A stretch of DNA of 62,064 nucleotides from Pyrinomonadaceae bacterium (GCA_019694395.1 JAIBCC010000033.1:1-62064), one strand, 5' to 3'. Shown: positions 1 through 10,082, counted from the first letter of the stretch. Program-made: numbers and translations. The notes: generated from the sequence alone by a model not told the origin.

Positions 1-81
1 ATGCGAAAAATTTTACATCTCGCTTTTGGAGTTTTGAAACATCGTCAGCCATTTAATCCAAACCTGGCTTTTTCTGGTTGA
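1..81 (+). CDS. C-terminal tail of an IS110-family transposase (cut by window start)
   Basis: The first 27 codons read MRKILHLAFGVLKHRQ and run to a TGA at 79-81. This matches the very C-terminal end typical of IS110/IS116/IS902 (DEDD) transposases, which finish with MRKLLH-x-x-GVLK-x-x-x-PF. The rest of the gene lies outside the window, so the ATG at position 1 is an internal Met rather than a start. The sequence AAGACAGTATCT at 87-98 looks like the kind of end found just after the stop in IS110 elements, so the element probably ends near position 100. IS110 elements lack terminal inverted repeats, so the exact boundary cannot be read here. Recognition is from memory of the family tail only. 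Confidence 0.7.
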   Translation: MRKILHLAFGVLKHRQPFNPNLAFSG

Positions 82-245
82 TTCTCAAGACAGTATCTAT
101 TAAATTTATCGCTTTCAGCGAATTTAAGGACTTTTCAGAGAGCCTCTTTATATTTGCAAACTTCTTTTTCACTAATCACTTAATCAGTGCTATATTAGGC
201 ACTAAATAGCTCGTCTTAATTTTCCAGTTTCAGGAGATTTCAAAA

Positions 246-3200
246 ATGTCTGCAAAAAATTTCTTTCCGCAAAAGTTTGTGGTTAGTTTAATCTTTGTCT
301 GCGCTTTATTTACTACTTTTACCATTGCCCAAAAAGTTGATTCCAGCCTATATCAAAGTATGAAATGGCGGATGATCGGTCCGTTTCGTGCAGGAAGAAC
401 GGTTGGAGCGGTCGGAATTCCGAATCAGCCAAATGTTTTTTATATTGGTGTCAACAACGGTGGAGTTTGGAAAACGACCGATGCGGGACGGACTTGGAAA
501 CCGATTTTTGACGATCAGCCGACGGGATCAATCGGTGATGTGGCGATTGCTCCTTCAAATCCGAATGTCGTTTATGTCGGCAGCGGCGAAGGCTTACAGC
601 GTCCCGATCTATCAACCGGCGACGGAATGTATCGCTCAAATGACGGCGGCAAAACGTGGACGCATTTGGGCTTGCGCGAAGGTCAGCAAATTGCCTCGAT
701 TGCGGTTGATCCGAAAAACGAAAACCGTTTATTTGTCGCAGTTCTAGGGCATCCATACGGACCGAACGAAGAACGCGGAATTTATCGTTCGACCGATGGC
801 GGAAAGAGTTTTGAACGGGTGCTTTACAAAGATGTTGACACAGGCGCAATGCAGGTTGAAATTGATCCGAACAATTCAAATATCATTTATGCAGACCTGT
901 GGGCAGGCAGACAGGGACCATGGGAAAACGGCGCGTGGCAAGGGAAAGAAAGCGGACTTTTCAAATCTACGGACGGCGGAAATACCTGGAAAAAGTTGAC
1001 CAAAGGCTTACCGACTTTTGAACAGGGTTTGGGCAGAATCGGTTTTACGATTTCGCGCAGTAATCCGAATCGGCTTTATGCAACTGTTGATGCGAGTCCG
1101 CAAGTAGCCGGAATTTATGTTTCAAACGATGCGGGCGAGAGTTGGCAAAGGGTGAACGGCGATCCGCGTTTGTGGGGGCGCGGAAGCGATTTTGCCGAAG
1201 TCCGTGTGCATCCAAAAAATCCCGACATCGTTTTTGTGGCAAATGTGGCTTCGTATAAATCAACCGATGGCGGAAAAACCTGGACAGCATTCAAAGGCGC
1301 ACCGGGCGGGGACGATTATCACCGGATTTGGATCAATCCCGAACAACCCGACATTATGCTTTTTGCCACCGACCAAGGCGCAACGATTACCGTCAACGGC
1401 GGCGAAACCTGGTCAAGCTGGTATAATCAGCCGACCGCACAGTTCTACCACGTTATCACCGATAATGCGTTTCCGTATTCGGTTTGCAGCGGACAGCAGG
1501 AAAGCGGCTCAGCCTGTGTGTCTTCGCGTGGAGATTCAGGCGCGATTCGGGAACGCGATTGGCGCATTGTCGGTGTCGAAGAATATGGCTATGTTGCGCC
1601 TGATCCGCTCAATCCTGACATCATTTACGGGGGAAAATTGACGCGGTTTGATAAACGGACAGGGCAAACTCAGAACATTGCCCCCGAAGCCGTTCGCACA
1701 GGCAAATACAGATTTTTGCGGACTGCACCCGTAGTTTTTTCCATGGTTGATAAAAAATCGCTTTTCTATGCCGGAAATGTCATTTTCAAAACGATGAATG
1801 GCGGAAACAGTTGGGAAATTATTTCGCCTGATTTAACCCGCGAAAAATGGGAAGTTCCTGATAATATTGGAGTTTACAAAACAAAAGAGATGGAAACGAT
1901 GCCGAGACGCGGGGTGATTTACACAGTTGCACCGTCTTACAAGGACATCAACACCATCTGGGCGGGAACGGATGACGGATTAATTCATATTACCAAAGAC
2001 GGCGGAAAAAATTGGACAAATGTGACTCCGCCTGAATTGAAATCGTGGGCAAAAGTTTCGTTGATCGACGCAGGACGATTCGATGCAAATACGGCTTACG
2101 CGGCGATAAATACTTTTAGATTAGACGACCTTCGTCCGCATATTTTCCGCACACACGACGGCGGAAAAACGTGGAAAGAAATTACCAAAGGAATTCCAGA
2201 TGGCGGAATTGTCAATGTGGTTCGGGAAGACCCGATTCGTAAAGGTTTGCTCTTTGCAGGAACGGAACAAGCTGTTTATTTTTCGAGCGATGACGGCGAA
2301 AATTGGCAGCCTTTACGCTTGAATATGCCCGCTACTTCGATTCGTGATCTGGTCGTGCATAATGACGATATTGTGGTCGGAACACATGGACGTTCATTCT
2401 GGATTTTGGACGATGTGACACCTTTGCGCCAGGTAAATCAACAAGTTACCGGATCGGATGCGTTTCTTTTTGCGCCGCAAACTGCGATTCGCATTCGCCG
2501 AAGTCTGCATACCGACACGCCTTTTCCGCCTGAAGAGCCCGCCGGACAAAATCCGCCTGACGGAGCGATCATCAATTATTATTTGAAAACAAAATCTGCG
2601 TCACCCGTCACTTTGGAAATTTACGATTCAGCCAACAAATTAGTCCGCCGTTTTGCGAGCGATGATAAACCTTTGGAAGTTGATTGGAGCCGCATTAATC
2701 CGCCGGATTATTGGGCGAGACCGTTTCAGGCTTTGAAAAATGAAGCGGGAATGCAGCGTTTCGTTTGGAATCTGCAATATCCGAATCCGCCCGCAGATCG
2801 TTACGATTTACCGATTTCGGCAGTTTATAAAGATACCCCATTTGTTCCCGAAGGACCTTTTGTAATGCCAGGTCAATTCACTTTGAAACTGACGGTCAAT
2901 GGTAAAACTTACACACAGCCGTTAAAAGTTAAAATTGATCCGCGTGTGACAACACCAACAACCGTCTTGCAGCAGCAATGGACACTTTCGATGCAGGCGT
3001 ATGAAGGCGTAAAACAAACTTACGCAATGCTTGAAGAAATCAAGAAGTTACAGGCAAAACTGAAAGTGGCTAATAATAAAGATTTTGATGCGAAATTGAA
3101 CGCTTTGATTGGCGGAGGTGGTGGTAGGCAAGGCGGTGCGCCGGCTCCGGCAGCGGTTTCCGAATTGCCTTTAAGTCGTTTGAACGGAGCCTTTGCCGGG

Positions 3201-3344
3201 TTGCTTGATCTTTTACAGGATGCTGATGTTGCACCAACTACTCAGGCGGTTACTGCTGCCAAAGATTTGCAAACTTCTCTGGCAAACGCAGTAAAATCCT
3301 GGAACGAAATTAAAACCGAGGCTGAGAAAAAGGGAATTAAGTAA
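246..3344 (+). CDS. Secreted VPS10/sortilin-like Asp-box beta-propeller protein
   Basis: A large exported protein of 1032 residues. Residues 1-29 form a Sec signal peptide ending TIAQ. Many Asp-box (BNR) motifs of the S/T-x-D-G-G-x-T-W type follow, for example TDAGRTW at 78-84 and NDGGKTW at 132-138, continuing to about residue 700. They imply one or two multi-bladed propellers of the VPS10/glycosyl-hydrolase BNR group. The remaining 300 residues include a beta-sandwich-like part and a Gly/Ala/Pro-rich linker near 960-975 before a helical end. This architecture is common in Acidobacteriota. The propeller may bind or cleave glycans or proteins, but no catalytic residue can be assigned from sequence alone. 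The start is fixed by AGGAG at 232-236, ten bases upstream. It stands alone, ahead of a repeat palindrome. Confidence 0.85.
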   Translation: MSAKNFFPQKFVVSLIFVCALFTTFTIAQKVDSSLYQSMKWRMIGPFRAGRTVGAVGIPNQPNVFYIGVNNGGVWKTTDAGRTWKPIFDDQPTGSIGDVAIAPSNPNVVYVGSGEGLQRPDLSTGDGMYRSNDGGKTWTHLGLREGQQIASIAVDPKNENRLFVAVLGHPYGPNEERGIYRSTDGGKSFERVLYKDVDTGAMQVEIDPNNSNIIYADLWAGRQGPWENGAWQGKESGLFKSTDGGNTWKKLTKGLPTFEQGLGRIGFTISRSNPNRLYATVDASPQVAGIYVSNDAGESWQRVNGDPRLWGRGSDFAEVRVHPKNPDIVFVANVASYKSTDGGKTWTAFKGAPGGDDYHRIWINPEQPDIMLFATDQGATITVNGGETWSSWYNQPTAQFYHVITDNAFPYSVCSGQQESGSACVSSRGDSGAIRERDWRIVGVEEYGYVAPDPLNPDIIYGGKLTRFDKRTGQTQNIAPEAVRTGKYRFLRTAPVVFSMVDKKSLFYAGNVIFKTMNGGNSWEIISPDLTREKWEVPDNIGVYKTKEMETMPRRGVIYTVAPSYKDINTIWAGTDDGLIHITKDGGKNWTNVTPPELKSWAKVSLIDAGRFDANTAYAAINTFRLDDLRPHIFRTHDGGKTWKEITKGIPDGGIVNVVREDPIRKGLLFAGTEQAVYFSSDDGENWQPLRLNMPATSIRDLVVHNDDIVVGTHGRSFWILDDVTPLRQVNQQVTGSDAFLFAPQTAIRIRRSLHTDTPFPPEEPAGQNPPDGAIINYYLKTKSASPVTLEIYDSANKLVRRFASDDKPLEVDWSRINPPDYWARPFQALKNEAGMQRFVWNLQYPNPPADRYDLPISAVYKDTPFVPEGPFVMPGQFTLKLTVNGKTYTQPLKVKIDPRVTTPTTVLQQQWTLSMQAYEGVKQTYAMLEEIKKLQAKLKVANNKDFDAKLNALIGGGGGRQGGAPAPAAVSELPLSRLNGAFAGLLDLLQDADVAPTTQAVTAAKDLQTSLANAVKSWNEIKTEAEKKGIK

Positions 3345-3394
3345 GAATCAAAGGTAAAACTTTTTAGTTTTGCAATTCGGCTGTTTTGTTTTGT

Positions 3395-3482
3395 TGTCCG
3401 CGAAATACGCAAAAAGGCGCGAAAAAAAGAAACTTTTATGATAGTTGATTTTTTTTCGTATGTTTTGCGTGTTTCGTGGGCA
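3395..3482. repeat. Intergenic palindrome, CGCGAAA type
   Basis: The left arm at 3396-3429 (CCGCGAAATACGC core) and the right arm at 3449-3482 (GCGTGTTTCGTGGG core) are imperfect reverse complements around a short AT spacer. It lies between the Asp-box gene and the SDR gene. It belongs to the dispersed palindrome family described in the findings and may also terminate transcription. Confidence 0.75.
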
Positions 3483-3506
3483 ATTTTTTAGTAGCATTTT
3501 AGAATT

Positions 3507-4235
3507 ATGGAAATTTCAGGTAACAAAATTTTAATTACGGGTGGAGCAAGCGGGATCGGTTTAGGTTTAACCGAAAGATTTTTGGCGGAAAATAATACGG
3601 TTATCGTTTGCGGAAGACGCGAAGATGTTTTGAAAGAATTAGCCGAAAAATATCCGCAAGTCATTACAAAACGCTGCGATATATCTTCAGAATCAGAAAG
3701 AGAAGAACTTTTTCAATGGGTTTCAGTTGAACACAGCGACCTTAGTATTTTGGTCAATAACGCCGGAATTCAGCAATGGATGAAGGTCACGGACGAAGAT
3801 TTTTTCTCCCGCGCCAAGACGGAAATTGCGACCAATATTGAGGCTCCGATTCATTTAACTTCGTTATTTTTGAAACTTGATTCGCTCAATACGATTATGA
3901 ATGTGACTTCGGGGTTGTCATTTGTGCCTTATACCAAAGTCCCGGTTTATTCGGCAACCAAAGCGTTCTTTCACTCTTTCACGCTTTCCTTACGGCATTT
4001 GTTGAAAGAAAAAAATGTTGAAGTCATTGAGATAATTCCGCCTGCTATCAACACCGATCTAGGCGGCAAAGGCTTGCACGATTTTGCGCCGCCCGTTTCG
4101 GAATTTATTGAATCAATTTTTGAGCAATTAAAAGAAGGAAAAGACGAACTTACTTTTGGAATGAGTGCCAATAACGTCAAAGCCGGACCGGAGGAGTTGA
4201 AGAAAGTTTTTGCGATGCTGAATCAATCAAGGTAA
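3507..4235 (+). CDS. SDR-family NAD(P)-dependent oxidoreductase (DltE-like)
   Basis: A 242-residue classical short-chain dehydrogenase/reductase. The Rossmann glycine motif TGGASGIG is at residues 11-18, NNAG at 84-87, the catalytic Ser at 135, and the YxxxK pair at Tyr148/Lys152. A CGRR stretch after the second strand suggests NADP(H) preference. The family usually oxidises or reduces a hydroxyl/keto group. The substrate is unknown; the overall look resembles DltE-type cytosolic SDRs. The gene is monocistronic and is bracketed on both sides by CGCGAAA-type intergenic palindromes (3395-3482 and 4242-4312). Confidence 0.9.
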   Translation: MEISGNKILITGGASGIGLGLTERFLAENNTVIVCGRREDVLKELAEKYPQVITKRCDISSESEREELFQWVSVEHSDLSILVNNAGIQQWMKVTDEDFFSRAKTEIATNIEAPIHLTSLFLKLDSLNTIMNVTSGLSFVPYTKVPVYSATKAFFHSFTLSLRHLLKEKNVEVIEIIPPAINTDLGGKGLHDFAPPVSEFIESIFEQLKEGKDELTFGMSANNVKAGPEELKKVFAMLNQSR

Positions 4236-4241
4236 AAATCT

Positions 4242-4312
4242 ACCTGCGAAATACGCTAAAGACGCGAAAAACAAGACTTTTATTTCGTGTTTTTAGCGTT
4301 CTTTCGCAGGCA
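4242..4312. repeat. Intergenic palindrome, CGCGAAA type
   Basis: The left arm (CTGCGAAATACGC core, from 4242) and right arm (GCGTTCTTTCGCAGG core, to 4312) pair around a very short spacer, forming a long hairpin. It lies between the convergent SDR gene and a small minus-strand ORF, so it could act as a bidirectional terminator. Confidence 0.75.
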
Positions 4313-4333
4313 AATCTTTTTATTATCTACTTC

Positions 4334-4552
4334 TTATTCTAAAATAGTTACATAATTACCTATTTCAGAATTGAGTATTCTTATAAGCTGAGTTCCATTA
4401 CCTTCTATACGCTCCAAGTCCCATCCATAGTTATTGAGGTCAATAGTTTTATAAATATCTCCTTTTTTAATATTTTGCGAATTGATTTCTACAATAAATT
4501 TTAGTTTATCGCCTATTTTACAAACCAATTTTGGTTTTTCCATATTTTTCAT
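4334..4552 (-). CDS. Small hypothetical protein, coupled to the carboxypeptidase gene
   Basis: A 72-residue soluble, charged protein without a signal peptide or membrane segment; I do not recognise it. Its start overlaps the stop of the upstream M14 carboxypeptidase by four bases, so it is probably translationally coupled and cotranscribed. A second Met at codon 4 is an equally possible start. The gene is visibly richer in A+T than the carboxypeptidase and ends next to an intergenic palindrome, so it may be a recent arrival. It is short but has a clean reading frame with ordinary composition. Confidence 0.55.
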   Translation of the reverse strand: MKNMEKPKLVCKIGDKLKFIVEINSQNIKKGDIYKTIDLNNYGWDLERIEGNGTQLIRILNSEIGNYVTILE

Positions 4553-6183
4553 TTCGACACAATTCGGCTAGCAATATTTTCCTGCTGCATCAACTTATAA
4601 ACAGGAAAAGTTTTGCCTGTTTCGAGATAAGCATCAAAGAAATTCCAATCTACCAAACCGTCATCGCTTTCGGGTTCTAGCAGATAAAAAACCAATCTTC
4701 CAAGCGGCTGCGCGGTTCTGACCAGAATTGTTCCAACCGGAAAAGTAACTTTTTCAGAACTGAATTTTCCTGTTATTTTTGTTTCATTATGACCTTGAAA
4801 CGGGCGTTTGGATTTTTCGACCGTCTCAATTTTGAAACTATCCACATTAATAGAAAGTTCCGAAGTCAATTCTTCAACCGTGATGCCGTGTTGGAGCAGT
4901 TTTTCAACGATTTTGGCATCTGGTTTGAAAAGATAGGCTCGCGGTGCTTTGACGGTTCGGGTTGATGCGAAATTTCCTAAATCTTCCATTTTTATTGGCG
5001 TAATTTTGTCTTCGAGCATTGCCGTCATATCTTTTCCATTGCGCGGATTTTTGATTTTCTCGACTTCGCCGACCAAAATCTCGACGGGTTTTGCCAATGG
5101 AACCATTTTGAAAGCCACGCCAAAATCAACCGCTTCATTGCCCGAAAATTTGCGGATTGTTTCTTCGTCGGCGGCTTTGGTCAATTGCATCATTTGCGCC
5201 CCATTCAAAACGCAAAATTTGAAAATTTCTTCAACGAATCTTTCGGTGACTTCGATGCGGCGTTTGAACGGCAAATAACTGTAAGCCTCAGAAAGAATGG
5301 TCAAACGGTTGCGGATTCCGCCGTAATTTTGCCCGATGCGCGGCTGGTGCGTAAAGGCTTCCCATTGAGTCTTTTCGCCGGGTTTCGGCTGATTGGAAAA
5401 GCCGGGAAAATTGCCGTAATAGTAACTGCGGAATTTGAAATTTTTAAGCAGATTTTTAGCAATGGTCGGCATCATTTTATCGCGCGAAAAATCTAATATC
5501 CGTTGATCGGAATTCGGATTAAGGGCTTGCGAATAGGTCAAATGATAAGCGTGATAAGAGCCGTTGGTAGTATGCAGGTCAACCGTCAATTGCGGATCCC
5601 AGCGATTAAAAAGATTGACCAGATTTTGCGCTTCGGGCGAATCAAGTTTGATGTAATCGCGGTTCAAATCATATTTTTGCGAATTTTCACGGACACCGAC
5701 TCCGCCAATTGGTCCGTATTGAGCAGTTCGGTTATTTACATCAACTTTTTCATTGCCGTCAGCGTTGTAAATCGGTGCAATTAAAATGGTTAGCTTAGAA
5801 AGCAAAGGTTTCAGATCGCCAAACAAAATTCGTTTTGAAAGATTAAGTGCGGCTTCTTTCCCTTCGACCTCGCCCGCGTGAATGTTTGCCATTATAAAAA
5901 TTATCGGTTTTCCAGCCATTCGCGCTTCGGCAGGGGTTGAAACTCCCGAATCAGACAAGATCATCAACGGCATTTTGCGTTTTTCAAAGGTTTCGCCAAA
6001 ACTTTCGACCCGGATTAACGGACTTCGTTTTTGCAATTCGTTGATATATTGCAGAACTTCGTCGTATCGGGTTGTTTCTTCAAAATTAGTAGATTCGGCA
6101 CGGGTTTTTAGGTCTTGCATAAACACATTGGCAGAAAAGGCGCAAAATAAAATTGCGACAAAGAAATATCGAATTGATGGCAT
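4549..6183 (-). CDS. Secreted M14-family zinc carboxypeptidase
   Basis: A 544-residue exported metallopeptidase. An N-terminal hydrophobic signal covers residues 1-23. The M14 zinc motif HAGE lies at His102-Glu105, followed by a conserved NRDY segment and the third zinc-ligand region VDLHTTNGSYH near residue 200. The family removes C-terminal amino acids or cuts peptidoglycan-type peptides. The C-terminal 200 residues form an extra domain, as in many acidobacterial M14 proteins, possibly substrate binding. The stop overlaps the start of the 72-residue ORF. The upstream gene is divergent (sensor kinase at 6298). Confidence 0.88.
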   Translation of the reverse strand: MPSIRYFFVAILFCAFSANVFMQDLKTRAESTNFEETTRYDEVLQYINELQKRSPLIRVESFGETFEKRKMPLMILSDSGVSTPAEARMAGKPIIFIMANIHAGEVEGKEAALNLSKRILFGDLKPLLSKLTILIAPIYNADGNEKVDVNNRTAQYGPIGGVGVRENSQKYDLNRDYIKLDSPEAQNLVNLFNRWDPQLTVDLHTTNGSYHAYHLTYSQALNPNSDQRILDFSRDKMMPTIAKNLLKNFKFRSYYYGNFPGFSNQPKPGEKTQWEAFTHQPRIGQNYGGIRNRLTILSEAYSYLPFKRRIEVTERFVEEIFKFCVLNGAQMMQLTKAADEETIRKFSGNEAVDFGVAFKMVPLAKPVEILVGEVEKIKNPRNGKDMTAMLEDKITPIKMEDLGNFASTRTVKAPRAYLFKPDAKIVEKLLQHGITVEELTSELSINVDSFKIETVEKSKRPFQGHNETKITGKFSSEKVTFPVGTILVRTAQPLGRLVFYLLEPESDDGLVDWNFFDAYLETGKTFPVYKLMQQENIASRIVSK

Positions 6184-6297
6184 TTAGGGCTGTCTCCTGA
6201 ATTATTGGTGACGCTATTTTAACAGATAATTTGAAAAGCAAAAACCGAAATAACTTATCCTTTCAAATAATAAAAATATGTTATAAATATTCCATAA

Positions 6298-9288
6298 ATG
6301 TCCGTTCATCTATCAAGGCAAAGGTTTCTCTTCCCAATATTTTTGGTGTTCCTCATCTTGTTTAGCCTAAACACTTACTCGCAATATCGTATTGACCGTT
6401 GGACGACCGATGAAGGCTTACCGCAAAACAGCGTTATCAATTTAACTCAATCGCGGGACGGTTATATTTGGGTGGCGACATACGGAGGAATCGTCAGGTT
6501 TGACGGGGTTCGGATGAAGGTTTTTAACCGCTCAAATACTAAAGGATTGGATGAAAGCCGTTTTATCAAAGTAGTTGAGGACAAAGCCGGACGAATTTGG
6601 TTTTTGTCAGATTCGCTGACGTTCATCAAATACGAAAACGGAACATTCACAACTTTCAAAGAAGGAATTGATTATCAAGGCAAATTTCGCGGATATTTGC
6701 CCAATACAGATATTGACGGAAGCCTGATATTTTCAACTGATAAAGGTCATTTTCGCTATCAAAACAATCGTTTCGAGAAATTTGAACTGCCCACCAGCAA
6801 TCCCGAAAGTGTAATTTATCATTGCGACCGTGAGGGCGGAATCTGGCTCTCCGATAAAACGGGTTTGCGAAGAATCTTTCAGGGAAACGTAACCTTTTTC
6901 GATATTCCCGAAAGAGTTTTGCAATTTAATCCGTTGATTCACAACGACCGCTTTGGAAATTACTGGATAGCTTACGGAAATTCGGAAACTTATCGAATTA
7001 AAAATAATCATGTTTTGCATATTTCGGGCTATGATATTTGGGCGTTTGAAGAGGATTTTGAGGGAAATATTTGGTTTGGAAATGATAATGGTGTTTACAA
7101 AATTCCGGCGGATGAAGCCGATGAGGAAAACTTTGACCGTTCTAAAATTATCAAGGTTGAAATTGGTGGTAATGATGACAAAATAAACAGCCTTTTAGCT
7201 GACCGCGAAGGCGGATTTTGGGTAGGAACGGAGCATCTCGGACTCTTGCAAATTACCAAACAAGCCGTGCGAATTTTGTCCAAAGCTGAATGGAAAACTA
7301 AAAACGATAACGTCTATCCGATTCTCGAAGACAGATCGGGAAATATCTGGGTTGGAACTTGGTCAAATGCGTTAATCAAATACAGTAAAGACAACCAATT
7401 ACAGGTTTTTGATCCTTCTCCGGCGGGTGATTTGATTACCTCACTATTTGAAGATAAGCAGGGGCATTTGTGGGTTGGAACGATCAACGGTCTCGGTTAT
7501 TTAGAAAATCAAATATTTACCCAAATTAAGAAATATACTGCTAAATCCGGTGAGGTTGATAACGGTTCTTTTATAGCAATGACCGATGACGCGGCGGGAA
7601 ATTTGTGGATTGCCTCTGAAAAACAAGGTTTGTATCGCTATACAAGTGAACAGTTTACCAACTTTACGACTGCCGATAGTTTGCCTCATATCGAGATCAC
7701 GAACTTGCTGAATTTGAAAGATGGCAGACTGCTTATCGGCACACGAAGCGGTTTGGCAATTTATCAGGACGGCAAAATTACCGCCATTACCAAACAGGAT
7801 GATTTTAACGAAGACCATATCCGCAGTCTTTACGAAGATGCAGAAGGCGTAATTTGGATCGGCACTTACGATGCAGGGTTGCTTCGCTGGAAAGACAGAA
7901 AGTTTAAACGGATTTCGCAAATTGACGGAATGTTTAACGGCAATGTTTTCTGCACTTTGGAAGACGAAAACGGCTGGTTTTGGATAAATTCAAACAACGG
8001 CATTTACCGCGTCCGCAAACAACAATTAAACGATTTTGCCGATGGAAAAATTACAAGAATCGACAGCATCGCGTATAACAAAAAGGACGGATTGCTCAAT
8101 ATCGAAGGCAACGGCGGCAAGCAGCCTGCCGGAATCCGCCGCCGCAATGGTGAGCTTTGGTTTCCGACACAATCGGGTGTTGCGGTCATCAATCCGAAAG
8201 AAATAACCACCAATCCGAATCCGCCACCGATTCAGATCGAAGAAGTTTTTGTTGATAAAAAAGAAATCGAGCGTAAAAATGAATCTTTTGAAATTCAGCC
8301 TCAACAAAATAATCTCGAAATAAATTATACAGGTTTAAGTTTGATAAATTCATCGCTCGTAAAATTCCGTTATCGTTTAGAGGGGTTGGAAAAAGAATGG
8401 AACGAAGTCGGCACACGGCGAACTGCTTTTTACAATAATCTTCCGGCGGGCGAATATTCGTTTCACGTTTTGGCGGCGAATCGAGATGGCGTTTGGAACG
8501 AAACAGGAGCAACAATCAAAATAATCAAACTGCCCTATTTCTATCAAACCCGTTGGTTTGCTGCCCTTTCGATTTTAGCTGTTGCCGCGATCATCGCGCT
8601 TATTTTTTACATTCGATTTTCGCAGCTCAAGAAAATTGCCGAAGCCCAAACCGAATTTTCGAGACGACTGATCGAATCGCAGGAATCGGAAAGAAAACGT
8701 ATTGCTTCGGAACTCCACGACGGTTTGGGGCAAAGTCTGGCGATTATTTCAAACCGTGCGGAGATGGGAAAAAATAAAGCGTCTGAGCCGGAAAATATGC
8801 GGCGTGAGTTTGAAGAAATCTCCCAAAATGCCCTCGAAGCGTTGGACGAAGTTCAGCAGATCACGGCTAATCTTCATCCACATTATTTGGAGCGGTTAGG
8901 TTTGACCAAAGCGTTAAAAGCAATGTTTACAAAACTTTCGGATGTGATCGAGCTAAATGCCGAAATTGATTCGATTGACAATGTTTTTCCTAAAGAATCC
9001 GAGATAAACGTTTATCGCATCGTGCAGGAATCGCTCAATAATATCATCAAACATTCGGATGCTTCGGAAGCCGAAATAAAAATTAAACGGCTTGAAAATG
9101 AGGTTATTATTGCAATTAAAGACGACGGCAGAGGTTTTGATACGACCAATTTTAAGGCAAAAGGAAGCGGTTTAGGTTTAGTCGGATTGCGGGAGCGAAC
9201 CAAGATGCTCGGCGGCAAAATTTCAATAAATTCGAGCATCGGGAACGGATCTGAAATTAAGTTGAATTTACCAATACAGAAGTTTTAG
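6298..9288 (+). CDS. Propeller-sensor histidine kinase (Reg_prop / Y_Y_Y / HisKA_3)
   Basis: A 996-residue membrane sensor kinase. A signal/anchor at residues 1-28 is followed by about fourteen two-component-regulator propeller repeats, each containing an IWVGT- or LWVGT-like strand, to about residue 640. A Y_Y_Y immunoglobulin-like domain (about 680-745) and one transmembrane helix (about 752-774) come next. The cytoplasmic part has a HisKA_3 dimerisation helix with the phospho-acceptor in ELHDGLGQ (His807) and a HATPase_c domain with DDGRGFD and GLGLVGLRER. This is the NarX/DesK-type transmitter. The partner is almost certainly the LuxR-type regulator at 9429, from which it is separated by a repeat palindrome. 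The periplasmic ligand is unknown; related propeller sensors often respond to polysaccharide fragments. Confidence 0.93.
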   Translation: MSVHLSRQRFLFPIFLVFLILFSLNTYSQYRIDRWTTDEGLPQNSVINLTQSRDGYIWVATYGGIVRFDGVRMKVFNRSNTKGLDESRFIKVVEDKAGRIWFLSDSLTFIKYENGTFTTFKEGIDYQGKFRGYLPNTDIDGSLIFSTDKGHFRYQNNRFEKFELPTSNPESVIYHCDREGGIWLSDKTGLRRIFQGNVTFFDIPERVLQFNPLIHNDRFGNYWIAYGNSETYRIKNNHVLHISGYDIWAFEEDFEGNIWFGNDNGVYKIPADEADEENFDRSKIIKVEIGGNDDKINSLLADREGGFWVGTEHLGLLQITKQAVRILSKAEWKTKNDNVYPILEDRSGNIWVGTWSNALIKYSKDNQLQVFDPSPAGDLITSLFEDKQGHLWVGTINGLGYLENQIFTQIKKYTAKSGEVDNGSFIAMTDDAAGNLWIASEKQGLYRYTSEQFTNFTTADSLPHIEITNLLNLKDGRLLIGTRSGLAIYQDGKITAITKQDDFNEDHIRSLYEDAEGVIWIGTYDAGLLRWKDRKFKRISQIDGMFNGNVFCTLEDENGWFWINSNNGIYRVRKQQLNDFADGKITRIDSIAYNKKDGLLNIEGNGGKQPAGIRRRNGELWFPTQSGVAVINPKEITTNPNPPPIQIEEVFVDKKEIERKNESFEIQPQQNNLEINYTGLSLINSSLVKFRYRLEGLEKEWNEVGTRRTAFYNNLPAGEYSFHVLAANRDGVWNETGATIKIIKLPYFYQTRWFAALSILAVAAIIALIFYIRFSQLKKIAEAQTEFSRRLIESQESERKRIASELHDGLGQSLAIISNRAEMGKNKASEPENMRREFEEISQNALEALDEVQQITANLHPHYLERLGLTKALKAMFTKLSDVIELNAEIDSIDNVFPKESEINVYRIVQESLNNIIKHSDASEAEIKIKRLENEVIIAIKDDGRGFDTTNFKAKGSGLGLVGLRERTKMLGGKISINSSIGNGSEIKLNLPIQKF

Positions 9289-9414
9289 CCGCAGATTAAT
9301 GCGGATGACGCAGATAGGAAAAAGATAAAAATGATTTGGTTGATTTTATGGTGTTTTCAAAATAAGCCTAGCCATTCTTTAAAAATAAAAAAAATCGCGT
9401 TAATCTGCGGCTAA
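9288..9414. repeat. Intergenic palindrome, CGCAGAT type
   Basis: The left arm (CCGCAGATTAATGCGGATG core, from 9288) and right arm (GCGTTAATCTGCGG core, to about 9412) are inverted copies around an AT-rich spacer. It sits between the sensor kinase and its response regulator, so it may reduce or separate their cotranscription. Same architecture as the other palindromes but with a different core. Confidence 0.7.
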
Positions 9415-9428
9415 TAGAAATTTGATTT

Positions 9429-10082
9429 ATGAACCAACTAACCATTATCATCGCTGACGACCATCCGATTGTCCGTCAAGGTTTGCGGCAAACTATTGAA
9501 AAAGAAAAGAGTTTTACGATTGTTGCCGAAGCTGAAAACGGACAAGCAGCACTTGAAGCAATCAATAAGTTTCAGCCGAACATTGCGATTCTTGATGTTG
9601 ATATGCCCGAAATGGATGGTTTTGCAGTGGCTCGTGAAGTGAAAAAGCGAAATTTGCCGTCCGAAATTATTTTTCTGACTATTCACAATGACGAAGTGAT
9701 GTTTAATGAAGCGATTGACCTTGGGGCAAAAGGTTATGTTTTGAAACAGAGTGCTTTGGAAGACATCATTGACTGCATCAAAATCGTGGCAAAAGATCAA
9801 TTTTGCGTCAGTCCTTCGCTGACAACGTTTCTCATCAATCGCCAACGCCGTTCGCTCAATTTAACAGCCGAAAAGCCTTCAATTAAAAATTTAACCCGTT
9901 CCGAAAAAAGAATTTTGCAAATGATTGCCGACGATAAATCTACCAAAGAAATCGCCGATGAACTCTTTATCAGTCCAACCACAGTCGAAAAACACCGAGC
10001 CAATATTTGCCGCAAGTTAGATTTGAAAGGCGGCTACGCTCTGCTTAAATTTGCGTTGACTCACAAATCCGAATTGCTTTAA
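9429..10082 (+). CDS. NarL/FixJ-family response regulator
   Basis: A 217-residue regulator. The receiver domain (residues 4-125) has the acidic pair Asp10/Asp11, the phosphorylation site Asp56 in ILDVDMPEMDG, and the conserved Lys of the GYVLK loop. The LuxR-type helix-turn-helix (about 150-212) contains STKEIADELFISPTTVEKHR. HisKA_3 kinases such as the one encoded just upstream typically pair with this class. It therefore probably acts as the transcriptional output of that sensor. Target promoters cannot be read from the window. Confidence 0.93.
   Translation: MNQLTIIIADDHPIVRQGLRQTIEKEKSFTIVAEAENGQAALEAINKFQPNIAILDVDMPEMDGFAVAREVKKRNLPSEIIFLTIHNDEVMFNEAIDLGAKGYVLKQSALEDIIDCIKIVAKDQFCVSPSLTTFLINRQRRSLNLTAEKPSIKNLTRSEKRILQMIADDKSTKEIADELFISPTTVEKHRANICRKLDLKGGYALLKFALTHKSELL

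Noticed and set aside
1..245. Full insertion sequence at the left edge
   Set aside because: Only the last 27 codons of the transposase and a possible right end are present; the element body is outside the window.
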